A stretch of 64,000 bases of DNA from Heligmosomoides polygyrus polygyrus. Its lineage: Eukaryota; Nematoda; Chromadorea; Rhabditida; Heligmosomidae. Position 1 is the stretch's first letter. Every line of letters begins with the position of its first letter. This document shows, in pieces, positions 1 to 10,950 of this stretch. The notes below the pieces were generated by a model. The model did no database searches and was not told the DNA's origin. It saw only the letters and a list, made by a program, of their open reading frames with translations. Where the stretch lies: contig OX377206.1 of the NCBI GenBank assembly GCA_947396885.1, positions 48,095,631 through 48,159,630 on the forward strand, written 5' to 3'. The translations under genes were made by a program, and so were the position numbers.

Positions 1-135
1 CTCTTGTTCATCGGCTGGCCACCACAAGTCATTGTACTACCAAGTACGCATTCAAATCCCCTCCACGACAGCGCGTAGAAGTAGAGTGCATGGCGGGAAT
101 GGTGACTGAGTAATGCCGCCCTTTATCCTTCTATC
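1..135 (+). mobile_element. SINE-A fragment (3' body), cut by the window edge
   Basis: Matches the 3' part of the complete SINE-A copy at 23,319-23,616: the blocks around 'catcggctggcc', 'attcaaat.cctccacgac' and 'gtagaagtagagtgc', then a terminal 'ctttatcctt'. The tRNA-like head lies outside the window. The name SINE-A is mine, for the tRNA-derived family that recurs in this window. Confidence 0.7.
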
Positions 136-690
136 GTTTAATGCATTTTGGACCTACAAATTTGTTCGCCGTGCCCCCAAGCATGTCAACGAATCCACAA
201 AGATCTAACCTCCTTGTGAGATATGCACATCCTCACCTGGCAATTTTTATCTCAGAACACTTTTGTTCGCCACCTGAAAGACGGTGAGAATGTTTTCGGC
301 CGCTGGGCATATTTTAAACGATTTAAAAACGCTAATAACAAAAATTTGGAAAGCTACCTTTTCTTAACATTAACACGTTGACGACGTATCACACCTTTGG
401 GCAGTGTAGGAACGTGTGACACGATGTCTTGCCGTTGCAAAAAATGGACTGGTCCCACACACTAGGCACTCGAAAATCGTGCGTTGGACAACGTGTTCAC
501 ATTCCACTGACAGGCTTTGAATTGTATTTTTATTAAATCGTTCTGCACTTAATGGGTTGGTGCCCGCATCGAGATTGCATATGCTCGTAGAGCAGTCACT
601 CGAAACGGTTTCGCAAAGATCTAGGATAGGGAAACTCCGGGTTTTGCCTGATCGCACATTTTAAGATTCCTTGTCGGTAACCATCTTGAA
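136..690. other. No recognisable feature
   Basis: Unique-looking non-coding sequence. Short open frames are present, but none has a recognisable domain or splice context. Confidence 0.5.
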
Positions 691-691
691 T

Positions 692-766
692 CAGGGTGTG
701 GAATAAAAATGATAATTAATTTTGAATCTTGATTAATAATTCCATCGTGTTCTTATTCCACACCCT
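692..766. repeat. Small AT-rich palindrome (MITE-like)
   Basis: A 14-bp perfect inverted repeat (agggtgtggaataa at 693-706, ttattccacaccct at 753-766) closes an AT-rich loop. Size and layout fit a very short non-autonomous DNA element or its deletion product. No convincing target duplication is visible. Confidence 0.5.
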
Positions 767-2618
767 ATAGATAATTTGTTGCTGAAGGCTTTTTTTACAG
801 TACCGTCGGTAAACGTTCGCCAAAAAGCGGCCGGCGGCGGATTAATCCGTCGTTTCCGCCGCTTTGCCATAACTCTCTTCAAAGTCGCTTATATTCAATG
901 AAAAGCACATTGTTGGAACCAGAACAACATGATCTACCCAATGGCGTGAAAATCTTAACAAGGTTTCAAAATTTTTGAGTTCAGGATGACCTAGATTAGT
1001 CGAGCCCGTAATTGTCTTCACCTGATCCACATTCGCCCCTGAGTCTCCCCTAATTGTGCCCCCTGGCAAGGATCGACTTGCCCAGTGGGATTTTAAAAAC
1101 TTTAACCGTTGTCGAAAATGTGTTTGATGCTAATTTTAGGTTTTGTCTCATCACGGCGATCTCTTTGATATCAAATTCGTCTGGTTTGTTACCATATTCA
1201 GTGTTCCATGCATCCTCAACTGCCGAATTGTTCCATTTTCGTTAATTATTTACGACCGCATCACTTTTGCTCTAGGGCTGAGTTTTGCTGACGTTTTCGA
1301 CTTTGAAGTGTGGATTACAACTGTGGGTTTCAGGCTTAGTTTGATCAAAAGTAAGACGGTATTCAGCCGCCAAATTGGCAGTGCATCAGGGTTCCAGGCA
1401 GACGCGTCCTGCAAAGGCTACTTCGCGTGTGTAGATCTGTGTCTCCACGAGGCGGATCAGAATGAAAGCTGGATATGTGGTCAGACACCATGCAGAGATG
1501 CTGTCCCACAAAAACGATGGAGCTGGCAGCTCACGTCTCGGAGTTTGGCTTACGTGGAAAGGCAGTTTCCTTCAAATCCAACATTGAGATTTGACACTGA
1601 CGTCTACCCAACCCTCGCAGAAGAGCTCCTACCACTTAGCAAAGCCCATATTTGCGATATCTTTCAAAATTTCTTCACTCGACTTAAATCGAATTTATTA
1701 CTTGAGACAGGTCCGATTCTGGAGCCCACACTGTTGCCGTAATTGCAGTGACCTGACCTGCTCCTGCAAACATGTGTCCTTTGGGCATGCAATCGCTGCT
1801 TCTCTCTTCTCACTACTCACACTAACCCAACGCAGGGTCATGATTGAGGTTCCAGAATCAAGGGGGTCGTACTGTGACGTCGTCTTTTTCTTGGGTGGTG
1901 GGGGGGGGGGCATCATACTCCTCCTCGTTTTAACAGAGGACTTTATCGCATTTTTGTCGTAGTTTCTTGTACGCCTCAAAGAATCCAATTCTTTTAATTT
2001 TGGCAGTCTTCAAATCAGTGTGGTCCGCTTCAATTTTCGCAGAATCCACCTGAACGTTATGGACACGACAGTTTTTTTCAACCTGAATGAGCGACATTTG
2101 CATGCAAAATTGCACTCTATAAAATATCGAGTGTTAATTGCTAGTAATCACTCAAGTGCATCCCTTACAAATGTTGTCTGATTTTCAGTCTTTTATTTAT
2201 CTCTTCACACAGTAAAAAAAATAAGCTTCGAGCTTCGATATAATTTGGGGCCGTCTACAAAATTGTCGTTTGCATGAAAATAAAATTATTTTCTACCTAA
2301 AGCAGACAACATATATAGCTAAAATTTTGCTTTAAATAGACTCACGTTTTGCTCGATATACAGCGGAAAATACAGATTTCTGAAGCAACCTTCAATATGA
2401 TCTGGGGACTCCATTTTTCCTATTTCAAAAAAAGTCTGAATAGTGGAACCCCACTGATCGCACAGAATATTGCTGCATAACAAATTGATTTTTAATGATC
2501 AAACCTTTAAGGTTTTTCATTCGCACAGGAGAAAACTATTTCCGTGACAAGGTAATCCTTCGAATAAGTCCATTGGTGTCAGAGATCGCTGTTGCCTACA
2601 CCTAAACTGTCATAAATC

Positions 2619-2699
2619 GGAGAGCTTTTGGAAAGGCTCGATTTTTGGTCGATTTTTGCGGAAAATCGACCAAAAATCGAGCCTTTCCAAAAGCTCTCC
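2619..2699. repeat. Perfect 38-bp hairpin with 5-nt loop
   Basis: Two 38-base arms, exact reverse complements, flank the loop tgcgg (2,657-2,661). It lies in the spacer of the foldback element. Transcribed, it would give a long uninterrupted stem. Confidence 0.85.
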
Positions 2700-2960
2700 A
2701 AAATACCTAATAATATCGAAGATTGTAGCGGAGAGCCATGTTTTTTATCGTATGATACCTAGGGCTTGAATTTTTGTGAAGTACTTTTTATGAGGTATTC
2801 CGTTTTCTGGTGTTGTTTCCTAGAGATGGAAGACATATACTATTTCCGTGACAAGTTATCCCTTCGGTTTCGACTTGGTCATAGATTCAAACAGCAGTTC
2901 AGAAAAAAAATTGTAAGGAAACCACTTAAGTCATCATTAATCGATATTTTAAGGAGTTCA
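2700..2960. repeat. Dispersed repeat copy shared with 9,640-9,900
   Basis: The order of blocks is the same at both places: a 'gcggagagcc/gcggagaagc' block, then 'actatttccg', 'ccttcggtt', 'cgattc' and a 3' 'ccacttaa.tcatc' block. Divergence is considerable, so this is an old direct repeat. A shorter relative of the 'actatttccgtgacaag' block sits near 2,535. Confidence 0.5.
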
Positions 2961-4064
2961 AAAGGTTAGTGTGAGTAGTGAGAAGAGAGAAGCAGCGATT
3001 GCATGACCAAAGGACACATGTTTGCAGGGGCAGGTCAGGTCACTGCAATTACGGCAACAGTGTGGGCTCCAGTATCGGACCTGTCTCAAGTAATAAATTC
3101 GATTTAAGTCGAGTGAAGAAATTTTGAAAGATATCGCAAATATGGGCTTTGCTAAGTGGTCGGAGCTCTTCTGCGAGGGTTGGGTAGACGTCAGTGTCAA
3201 ATCTCAATGTTGGATTTGAAGGAAACTGCCTTTCCACGTAAGCCAAACTCCGAGACGTGAGCTGCGAGCTCCATCGTTTTTGTGGGACAGCATCTCTGCA
3301 TGGTGTCTGACCACATATCCAGCTTTCATTCTGATCCGCCTCGTGGAGACACAGATCTACACACGCGAAGTAGCCTTTGCAGGACGAGTCCCCCTGGAAC
3401 CCTGATGCACTGCCAATTTGGCGGCTGAATACCGTCTTACTTTTGATCAAAGTAAGCCTGAAACCCACAGTTGTAATCCACACTTCAAAGTCGAAAACGT
3501 CAGCAAAACTCAGCCCTAGAACAAAAGTGATGCGGTCGTAAATAATTAACGAAAATGGAACAATTTCGGCAGTTGAGGATGCATGGAACACTGAACTTGG
3601 TAACAAACCAGACGAATTTGATATCAAAGAGATCGCCGTGATGAGACAAAACCTAGAATTAGCATCAAACACATTTTCGACAGCGGTTAAAGTTTTTAAA
3701 ATCCCACTGGGCAAGTCGATCCTTGCCAGGGCGCACAATTAGGGGAGACTCAGGGGCGAATGTGGATCAGGTGAAGACAATTACGGGCTCGACTAATCTA
3801 GGTCATCCTGAGCTCAAAAATTTTGAAACCTTGTTAAGATTTTTACGCCATTGGGTAGATCATGTTGTTCTGTTTCCAACAATGTGCTTTTCACTGAATA
3901 TAAGCGACTTTGAAGAGAGTTATGGCAAAGCGGCGAAAACGACGGATTAATCCGCCGCCGGCCGCGTTTTGGCGAACGTTTACCGACGGTATTGTATTTT
4001 TCTGTGTTCGATGATGATGATGAATTGCCTATTTTACGTTTCAGTGTTACAATCGGCGGGATGG

Positions 4065-4215
4065 CGTTATACCCCCGCCCTCTAAACGGAGGCGTGGCAA
4101 ATGTCTGGGTCTCCACTACTATCTCGTAAGGCAGCCACTGGACTCTCGAGCAAGCCCAGGGGTTGGGGGTGGCCGCGCCAGGGAGACGAGGGGGTAGAAC
4201 GCTCGACCCTCGTTA
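4065..4215. repeat. Repeat block, inverted copy of 9,085-9,240
   Basis: The segment from 'gccctctaaacggaggcgtggc' through the GC-rich 'ggggttgggggtgg' stretch to 'gaacgctcgaccc' recurs on the opposite strand at 9,085-9,240 with the same order and spacing. It is probably a piece of a larger dispersed element whose other parts differ at the two sites. Confidence 0.65.
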
Positions 4216-4404
4216 CACTCCATTCCTTGATCTTTAGCTGTTGACTTCTAGAAGTTGAAACGCATGTTTTCCTTGATTTTTTCACTTGAAATAATGGTTC
4301 GCAGCTAATTGTACTTTTTAACGAAATTTAACTATTTACCGGAAATTTAACAAAAATTTCCCGTTAAAAAATTTCGTTTAAAAAATTTAACGCACAGAAT
4401 TTTA

Positions 4405-4520
4405 TGTGCACCCCTGGCAGGAATGCTCTACACCATTACACCATCGGCGCTGTTTGATCGCACGCAACATCCACACCTCGTGGGACCCATCATCACTCAC
4501 CAGTATATGGGGAAGAGCCG
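4405..4520 (-). mobile_element. SINE-B fragment
   Basis: On the minus strand it shares with the complete copy at 44,832-45,037 the leader block ending 'ggatgttgcgtgcgatcaaa' and the A-box region 'cagcgccgatggtgtaa'. The B-box end is degraded, so this is a decayed copy. Confidence 0.55.
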
Positions 4521-4694
4521 GCACCTGAAATGAGCATAGAACAAGTTAAGCTGAGGGGCTTGAGCCGTGTAATTGCTGTGTAATTCTCCACAGGTATGTA
4601 GCCCATATGTGCGCGTGGTAGCGCAATCGGAGAACTCGTTTGTCAAAAGCAACCCTATTAGCAGTTCCTGATTTAGTACCTGCTCATGCTATCG

Positions 4695-4900
4695 AAGCCT
4701 TCAATCCTCTAGGGGTCGGCGGATCGGTATCAGGCTTGTTTGGGATGGCCAAAACACTGACTCTTCCGTCGGCTGGTCGCTGCAAACCAGTGCACTGGCC
4801 AAAACGCATTTGAATTGCCTCCTCGATGCCCCTAGAAGTAGAAGTCTTAGCGCATCCGACAAAATAGTTAATTAAAGTCGCCTTTCATCCTTTATGTAAC
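4695..4900 (+). mobile_element. SINE-A fragment
   Basis: Carries the diverged middle and 3' body of SINE-A: 'cggctggtcgctgcaaa', 'aacgcatttgaattgcctcc', 'ctagaagtagaagt' and a final 'ctttcatccttt'. The tRNA-like head is missing or unrecognisable. Confidence 0.6.
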
Positions 4901-4947
4901 CCACACTGCTGTAGAGCTGATGCTTAAAATGCGCATATTTATCACCA

Positions 4948-5260
4948 GGCTAGCCTGCTCCGCCGGCGTCGGGTATGGCGGGCCGCGCTAGGGACCTAGC
5001 CCAAACCTAGCTAGGGTTGCTTCCTCATCCAGCGTCGGTCGCTGGCTCCGCCGGCGTCAACGCTGGAGTGTGCGGGCCACGTCAGGCAAGCCGGCTTCGC
5101 CGGCATCGCATTCGCGGGCCACGGCGGCTAGTCGGCTCCGCCGGCGTCGGGTATGGCGGGCCACGCTAGGGACGTAGCCCAAACCTAGCTAGGGTTGCTT
5201 CCTCACCCAGCGTCGGTCGACGGCTCCGCCGGCAACCAACGCTGGGTAAGGAAGCAACCC
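4948..5260. repeat. GC-rich direct repeat (178-bp period) with Sau-like hairpins
   Basis: The block beginning tccgccggcgtcgggtatgg occurs at 4,959 and again at 5,137. Each copy carries 'cctagctagg' and a 'cagcgtcggtcg' segment. The core 'ggctccgccgg' or 'ggcttcgccgg' appears five times and folds into short GC hairpins. No coding frame is evident. Confidence 0.7.
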
Positions 5261-5299
5261 TGGCGTCGAGCTCGTTGAAACGTGCACGTACTCCAGATT

Positions 5300-6190
5300 G
5301 GCTCCTAACTTGGTACCACTCACATCCTAGTACAGCACTCAGAAGAATATCCTCTTCGTCTAGCGTTGGGTTCACAGCCTATTGCAGCTCATCAAGCCTA
5401 ATGAAATGAGTGATATTTCTGTCCAGCCACGAGGTGTGATAAATTCCAGAAATGGTGGCTTAAGACAAAAATGCTATACGCTTCTGTACATAGTAAAGTA
5501 TGGAAACTGGTCGAGCTAGTGCTGAAAATTGACGACCCTGAGGCAAGACTCGGTTAAAAACGTAGCCGTACCGAGCGCATGTCCCAGCAACTGTCTTCGT
5601 TAGCCTGCCTTGGTCCACCACTGAAAATTGGAGAACCTGGGCAGATAGAAAAAGCGTAGTAACCCGAGTAAATACGCCCGCACCATTGGCCACTGATTTT
5701 GAGGGAGCGTACGGGAAGAATTATATACGAGAGTCTGGTGTAGTCAAGAACTGGGGGTGGGACGGGAACTTGATTTCCGCTGTTGACGAATCACTACAGG
5801 CAGTGACTCATGCCTTCCTCCTTTATATATGGTGGGATTTTCTGTCTCTGATTTTCCTACCTCCAGTGCGTCAGAGAGAAATTCGGTATCGCGTTCAAAA
5901 GATCGATAATATTGATCGATACTGACTGTCTGATCAAAACTGCCAATCAGCTGTGTGGCGCTTCCGTCGGTCAACACAGTCAGGCAACTCCCGCATAGAT
6001 CTCTTATTCATAATCAGTTGCGTATGCTTCGGCCATAAGGTTGGCCTCGTTCTGATCTTAATATTTGAGATTATTTGACACAGCTCAATCTTCCAACAAT
6101 TGTCTCCGCTCCGTCTCACAACAGTATTATAAATTGTTGTCATAGTCAGAAGTACTAAAAATAATTTCGTGAATAATGCATAGTTCCATT
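5300..6190. other. No gene; weak ~100-bp duplication only
   Basis: A short block 'ctgaaaattg.cgaccctg' at about 5,521 has a diverged neighbour at about 5,621. Nothing else is recognisable. Confidence 0.4.
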
Positions 6191-6286
6191 AAATATTGAT
6201 TCACTTGCACGCTGCTACGTTCTGCTATCGGGGTAATAAGTATCCAAGTCAAATGCTACGACAGAACTGTTCCCCTCGAATTGGAC

Positions 6287-6995
6287 ACTCTTCCAAGACG
6301 TTGCAACTTTTATTCGATGGATTGCAGAAGTGGGACAACAAATACAACAGTGAGGAACACACATATCCCCACTTTGGTGGTTCATGTAGGTGCGTTAAAT
6401 ATGAAGCGTGAGTGGGCGGGAGAAGCTGATGCATGCGCGCAACCCAACGAACGTCGAATGGGAGAATCTTCCTTACAGCCCACAGCTAAGAAGCAAGCAT
6501 ACAGTACAGTAAAGGACGAGATCGCGCCGTGCACTCCAAAAATTTATCGTAGCTTTTATTTGATTGGTGGTGTAAATGCCACTTACATGAACCACCAAAA
6601 TGGGGATATGTGTGTTCCTCAACGTTGTATTTGTTGTTCAACCTCTGCAATCAGTCGAATAAAAATGGCAACGTATTGGAAGAGTGCCCAAGCGATAAAT
6701 AGGAAGCATGGGTTGGTGGGAGAAATAGATGCATGCGCTCAACCCAACAACTTCGAATGGGAGAATCTTACTTACAGCCCACAGCTAAGAAGCAAACATA
6801 CAGCGCAATAAAAGACGAGATCGCGCCGTGCATTCCAAAAGTTCACCGCAGATTTTATTCGATTAACAGCTTTTATTCGATTGAGAGTGTAAATGCCGCT
6901 TACATGAACCACCAAACTGGGGAGCCATGCGATAAGTAGGAAGCATGAGTGGGAGGGAGAAACGGATGCATGTGCTCAACACAACGAACTTTGGA
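6287..6995. repeat. Inverted and tandem repeat cluster
   Basis: The arms at about 6,287-6,400 and 6,565-6,690 are inverted copies of each other (about 115 bp, around a 165-bp loop). Separately, the loop sequence starting 'agcatgRgt.ggYgggagaa' recurs directly at about 6,405, 6,708 and 6,942. The cluster therefore looks like an inverted-repeat element that was partly duplicated in tandem. Confidence 0.65.
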
Positions 6996-7630
6996 TAGTA
7001 TAGGAAAATCCCGAACACAGCGGAGGTAGGAAGGAATGAGCTGTGACCTCGGCCGGAGCACACAGACGGCAGAACCGTACCCCGCAGCAACACAACTGCA
7101 GCAGCACCACAGGATACTGCAGGCCCACTAATTGAACGGTAGCGAGGACAGGACCCTTCAAAAGGGCCAGTTCGAGGCAGTAGCCACCCAACACGTGCGC
7201 GAACAGAGCCGCGGCGCCGGCCTATTCCGCAACGCCTCACGTGTCCTCCTCGGCAGCGGCGATTGCTAACCTCCCGGCGCTCCCCTTCGGAGAGAGAAGT
7301 CGTGCCGCAAACTTGGGCGATTAAACCATCGAGCCCGCGAAGTTTACGAAGTTCCGAAGAATTACGAACAGACAAAAAAACCCTCCTCTATTATATATGG
7401 TGGGATGGTGGGATGGTGGGATGACATGCATTTCACAAGGAAGAGCATTGAAATCTATCGAACCACGACGGAGTTTTCAAGAACACGGCGCCGTAGCGAC
7501 TGCTTCGACGATTCTAGTGAACCTTAATGGACTGTGGCCAAAAAGAAGATTTTGAGATCTCGACATCTCGGACCATCCCTCGTGCACAGGGTCAAGCGTG
7601 TGGTTTGATTTTTGTCGAAAAAAAAAATAT
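6996..7630. other. GC-rich stretch without a supported gene
   Basis: The 7,060-7,340 part is rich in CpG and has a 170-codon minus-strand open frame of low-complexity composition (Arg/Gly/Ser-rich). There is no recognisable domain and no clear splice structure. It could be promoter-like or repeat-derived. Confidence 0.3.
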
Positions 7631-7702
7631 GGAGACGTCGTATCGAATCCGCCCATTTCCAGAGCGGATTTGATACGACCACCCCCCCCCCTTGTCTCCA
7701 TC
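7630..7702. repeat. Imperfect hairpin carrying a C10 run
   Basis: 'atggagac' with 'gtcgtatcgaatccgc' is mirrored by 'gcggatttgatacgac' with 'gtctccat'. A run of C residues (7,681-7,690) interrupts the right arm. It resembles a miniature inverted-repeat element. Confidence 0.6.
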
Positions 7703-7740
7703 GCTGTTCTGTTTCTTACCTCTCCTTTACAGAGGTGAGC

Positions 7741-8665
7741 AATACCGCTCACGTCGCGCGGTCGAAATACGGTTTGCAACGGATTAATCCATCGCTAACC
7801 GCCGCATGCTCATAACTCCCTCAGTTTTAAGTTCATTGAGAAAAGGTTGGCACCGGGGGCAGACATAACTCCAACGCCGCGCGAACCCCCCTGGCGTCGC
7901 GCACGGTGCGCGACGAAATTGGACCAGTTGTCGCGGTACGATGCCTCCGATGGCTACAAACGCTTCCGACAGGGACACGCGGCACGCCTTTGCCTCATTT
8001 CAACGTTTCTTGGAGATGCTATATGAATGTGGTTTCAATAGCACGATCAGCGACAGTTTATACAGAAATCTTGGTCATGTGGTTGGTTTCTAGCGTCAGC
8101 ATTTGCCATGTACAACTTCTTCGGTCAATTTTTACCCGTGATTATGGTTACACTACGGGAAAAGGTAGCTATCACCCATTCTCGGATCATTTGTCCTACT
8201 GCAGACTGTTGCCTACCACATTCTGCGGAATCTTAAGTTTCTTGCTAGAAATGTGGTCTGGGAGCTTGAACACTGAGAACATTTCGTGCTCCGCGGCTAA
8301 CCATGCGTCACCGAGCGCATGTCCTCGTTTCAGCGCCGCGACGTCGCACGCGGATAGCGCGCGACGTCGCGTTGGAGTTAGGTGCTGGAGCCGGTTGGCA
8401 CAGCTTGATTCGTCTTTTCGAGATCTACACAAATATGTATACAGCTGTACCAGAATGCTGCACATTCGCTGTAGGTGGCGAAAAAAAATGACTAGCGCAG
8501 TTCACTGCCTAGGACATGCATGCTTTCGTAGTACAGGCATGCTCCTAGAGTGTGCGGGGAGCAAGGCAAACGGAGTAGAACCTATTAATCGAGTGGACGA
8601 AAGCATATCCACTGCGCTTCTATCTTCTATGACTGTAAAATGTAATACGACACAGTGGAGATTCG
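7741..8665 (+). repeat. Dispersed repeat copy, split by a 539-bp insertion
   Basis: The parts 7,741-7,853 and 8,393-8,665 together align with the uninterrupted copy at 10,951-11,340: 'aataccgctcacg.cgcgcggtc', 'gctcataactcc.tcagtttta', 'ggttggcac', then 'gattcgtct.ttcgagatc.acacaaa' and 'ggacatgc'. The uninterrupted copy serves as an empty site for the insertion. Confidence 0.75.
7854..8392. mobile_element. Non-autonomous DNA transposon with 9-bp target duplication
   Basis: The target duplication GGTTGGCAC (7,845-7,853 and 8,393-8,401) flanks 539 bp absent from the related repeat at 10,951-11,340. The ends are imperfect inverted repeats sharing 'taactccaacgc' and GC-rich cgtcgcgcg motifs, and an internal 9-bp-stem hairpin lies at 7,896-7,914. 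A 9-bp duplication with inverted ends fits the Mutator-like group, but no transposase is encoded. The long plus-strand open frame across it spans repeat boundaries and is not a gene. Confidence 0.75.
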
Positions 8666-8959
8666 TTCGCAAAAGAAGACATGTTATTAACTGATTGATT
8701 TGGCGATTTGTTTGAATGAAGCACAATTTTGATCACCGTTTTGAACACTGGTTGTTTATTTAACAGAAAGTTTTGCGAGCAGTTTCTATGTTAGTCACAA
8801 CGTTAAGGGCCGATGGTTTTCAAATTTATGGTTTTTAATGAAAGATTAGTCATTTTGCAGACCACCTATACGGCTTAAATTCTGCCACAAAAATTGCTAG
8901 TTTTAAACAATACGCACTGGAAAGATGATGATTTTCTTAATCGAACAGGTTGAATTGTC

Positions 8960-9530
8960 TTGCACCGATATCATTGGAGCGACGAAATTGGACGTTCTCA
9001 AAAATGATCACAACTCTGTAACTTTCTTGAACTTCGAAAAAACCAACCTCTCTTGGAAAAATAGGAGAAAAAGCTTTCTTACTATGTAAAAGCGGGGGTC
9101 GAGCGTTCTATCCCCTCATCCCCCTGGCCCGCCCACCCCCAACCCCCTGCAATTGCTCGAGAGTCTAGTGGCTGCCTTACGAGATAGTGGAGACGCAGAC
9201 ATTTGCCACGCCTCTGTTTAAAGGGCGGGGGATAGAACGCCACTCCGCCTGTAAAAGCCAGCCCCTAAAAAAGAGGTCTTCGTGCTGGGCGGGGCTTCGA
9301 TTTTCGGCAGGTTTTCCGGCAACAACCAACCAGAAATCGAACCTCCCTTCCCGTGTGGAGATCTTTTTCGAAAACTCATTTTTGTATGGCAGGCAAATAC
9401 TTTTTCTCTAGTTTCTAAAACTTTACAGGATTTTTTGAAATTCAAGAAAATTACCGAGTTATGATCGTTTTTGTGAACGTCCAATTTCGTCGCTCCAATG
9501 ATGTCGGTGAAGTATCGACCAAAGGTCGAT
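8960..9530. mobile_element. Short inverted-repeat element
   Basis: About 110 bp at 8,965-9,075 is mirrored at 9,400-9,525. Shared blocks are 'tcattggagcgacgaaattg', 'gaacgtcca' and 'gtYacagagttgtgatc' with their complements. The loop contains the block that also occurs, inverted, at 4,065-4,215. No coding capacity is recognised. Confidence 0.6.
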
Positions 9531-9639
9531 CCACTATGCTTCAGAAAATCATGATGACTTGATATTTTGCGAAAGAATTCTAACTGCACGAGTGATCTGC
9601 CTCAAGTAGAAAATGAATAATTTCTATGAAAAACGATAA

Positions 9640-9900
9640 TTTTGAATACGATACGCCCTAATCATATTGAAACTTGCTGCGGAGAAGCTTGGTTTTTGCT
9701 ATATAATAACCACAGCTCAAAATTTTATATGGTACTATTTCACTCTGATGTTTTTCATTTAGATGGGAGAGAACTATTTCCGCGAGAAGTCCATCCTTCG
9801 GTTGCCATTCCGTCATCGATTCGAAGTGCGCTTTCAAAATTCTTGTAGGGAAAGCACTTAACTCATCCTTAGTAATTAAAAGGAAATTTTATAGAGTGCA
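9640..9900. repeat. Dispersed repeat copy related to 2,700-2,960
   Basis: Same ordered blocks as 2,700-2,960, including 'actatttccgcgagaag', 'ccttcggttgcc' and 'agggaaagcacttaactcat'. Old and diverged. Confidence 0.5.
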
Positions 9901-10164
9901 GTTTCGGACGTAGATGTCGTTTTCTCAAGTAGAAAACTGTCGTGCCCGTGACATCCAAGATAAATCTTGAAAAAGAACATTTCCCATTGATTCGAAATCC
10001 GCCGGGAAAATCCTATAATCTTAAATGTAGAACATTCAGCGTTTGAAACTCTTTAATGTTCAAAAGAAGCTGCGCATGAGTTTCCACTCTGTCGTAGCTA
10101 CGACCAAAAAAAAAAACACTTTTCAAGAGAGTACGCCCCCACCCCTATCTTCAGTTCTCGATTC

Positions 10165-10476
10165 TTATGCTTGAGCCCGCTCCTCCTGCACTCTTGTTCC
10201 TCCATTGATTGAGTTCCTTCCGCACTCCATAGGCAATGTTCCTGGCTCAATCCACCCTGTCGTGGATTGCGTGCCAACGATGCCATCGCTAGACTTCAAC
10301 CTGCCTGCGTTCAGCAAGTGTTCGAAGTCAAATGCAAAGCGCGTTTTCCACTTCGAAGCTGCGCAGGTTGAGGTTAAATTTGTGCATCGAAGGAGAAACG
10401 TTTGCTGGAGAACCACATCAGTGGAACTAGCGGTTGATGGAGCGATCAATAAATATATGAAAATTAGAAGCATCAT
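10165..10476 (-). CDS. Possible small secreted-type protein (weak)
   Basis: The minus-strand frame starts MMLLIFIYLLIAPSTASS, which resembles a signal peptide with likely cleavage after TAS. It is followed by about 85 residues with three cysteines and one N-x-T site. No family is recognised. The opposite strand is also open over most of the same stretch and there is no supporting splice or neighbour context, so this may be a chance frame in repeat-rich DNA. Confidence 0.18.
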   Translation of the reverse strand: MMLLIFIYLLIAPSTASSTDVVLQQTFLLRCTNLTSTCAASKWKTRFAFDFEHLLNAGRLKSSDGIVGTQSTTGWIEPGTLPMECGRNSINGGTRVQEERAQA

Positions 10477-10499
10477 CTGAGAAGGAAGAAAACAACGAA

Positions 10500-10950
10500 C
10501 ACAGAAGTGACACACTTTACCATCTGGACCAGATTCTAGTAAGTCTCCGCTATCAAAACCCGAAATCTGTTGGGAGTAGCAAACGAACTGTATCTAAAAC
10601 CTGAAGCTAGGAATTCGAACTAGGTAATGTCGACGGACAACCAGGAGTGAGGTGCAAACTCAAGGTAGATCGCTGATCTCCTCGCAACACAAGCGTATTC
10701 ATAGTGGTTATGCCGTCCCGGTGCAGGGATTTAGTAAAGGAAAGGGCATACTTGCTTAAGTATGAGTGCCCCCAACGACGAGAAGTGGCGGCCTTCGAAA
10801 TTGTGCGGCCATCGTTATATACGAGATAAACTCTAAGAAATATCAAGAGCTCTTGAAGAGGTATCTATTGCAGTATCACCACATGACGAGATCTGAAAGT
10901 TTTCGGAGGTGAGGGAGGAGCTCGGTATAATTTTAGAGGAGGCATCACTA
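10500..10950. other. No recognisable feature
   Basis: A minus-strand frame of 79 codons (10,607-10,846) has no recognisable motif. Otherwise unremarkable. Confidence 0.4.

Larger units (their letters stand above)
797..3994. mobile_element. Foldback element with two near-identical 1,031-bp inverted arms
   Basis: The arms are 797-1,827 and 2,964-3,994, equal in length and differing only at scattered bases. The outer ends read acaRtaccgtcggtaaacg and the inner ends end at cactaacc. The 1.1-kb spacer is AT-rich and holds a perfect hairpin at 2,619-2,699. No transposase is recognisable. Both arms keep a mirrored 66-codon open frame (3,542-3,742 + and 1,049-1,249 -). I see no clear target duplication at the outer ends, so the mobility class (foldback or long-TIR DNA transposon) is inferred from structure alone. 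Confidence 0.7.

Noticed and set aside
1143..1742. 199-codon frame in the left foldback arm and its 229-codon mirror (3,049-3,738, -)
   Set aside because: Same sequence in both arms, no recognisable domain; the opposite-strand 66-codon frame looks more protein-like. Neither is supported as a gene.
7906..8694. 262-codon plus-strand open frame
   Set aside because: It runs across a transposon boundary and into an unrelated repeat; composition is not protein-like and no domain is seen.
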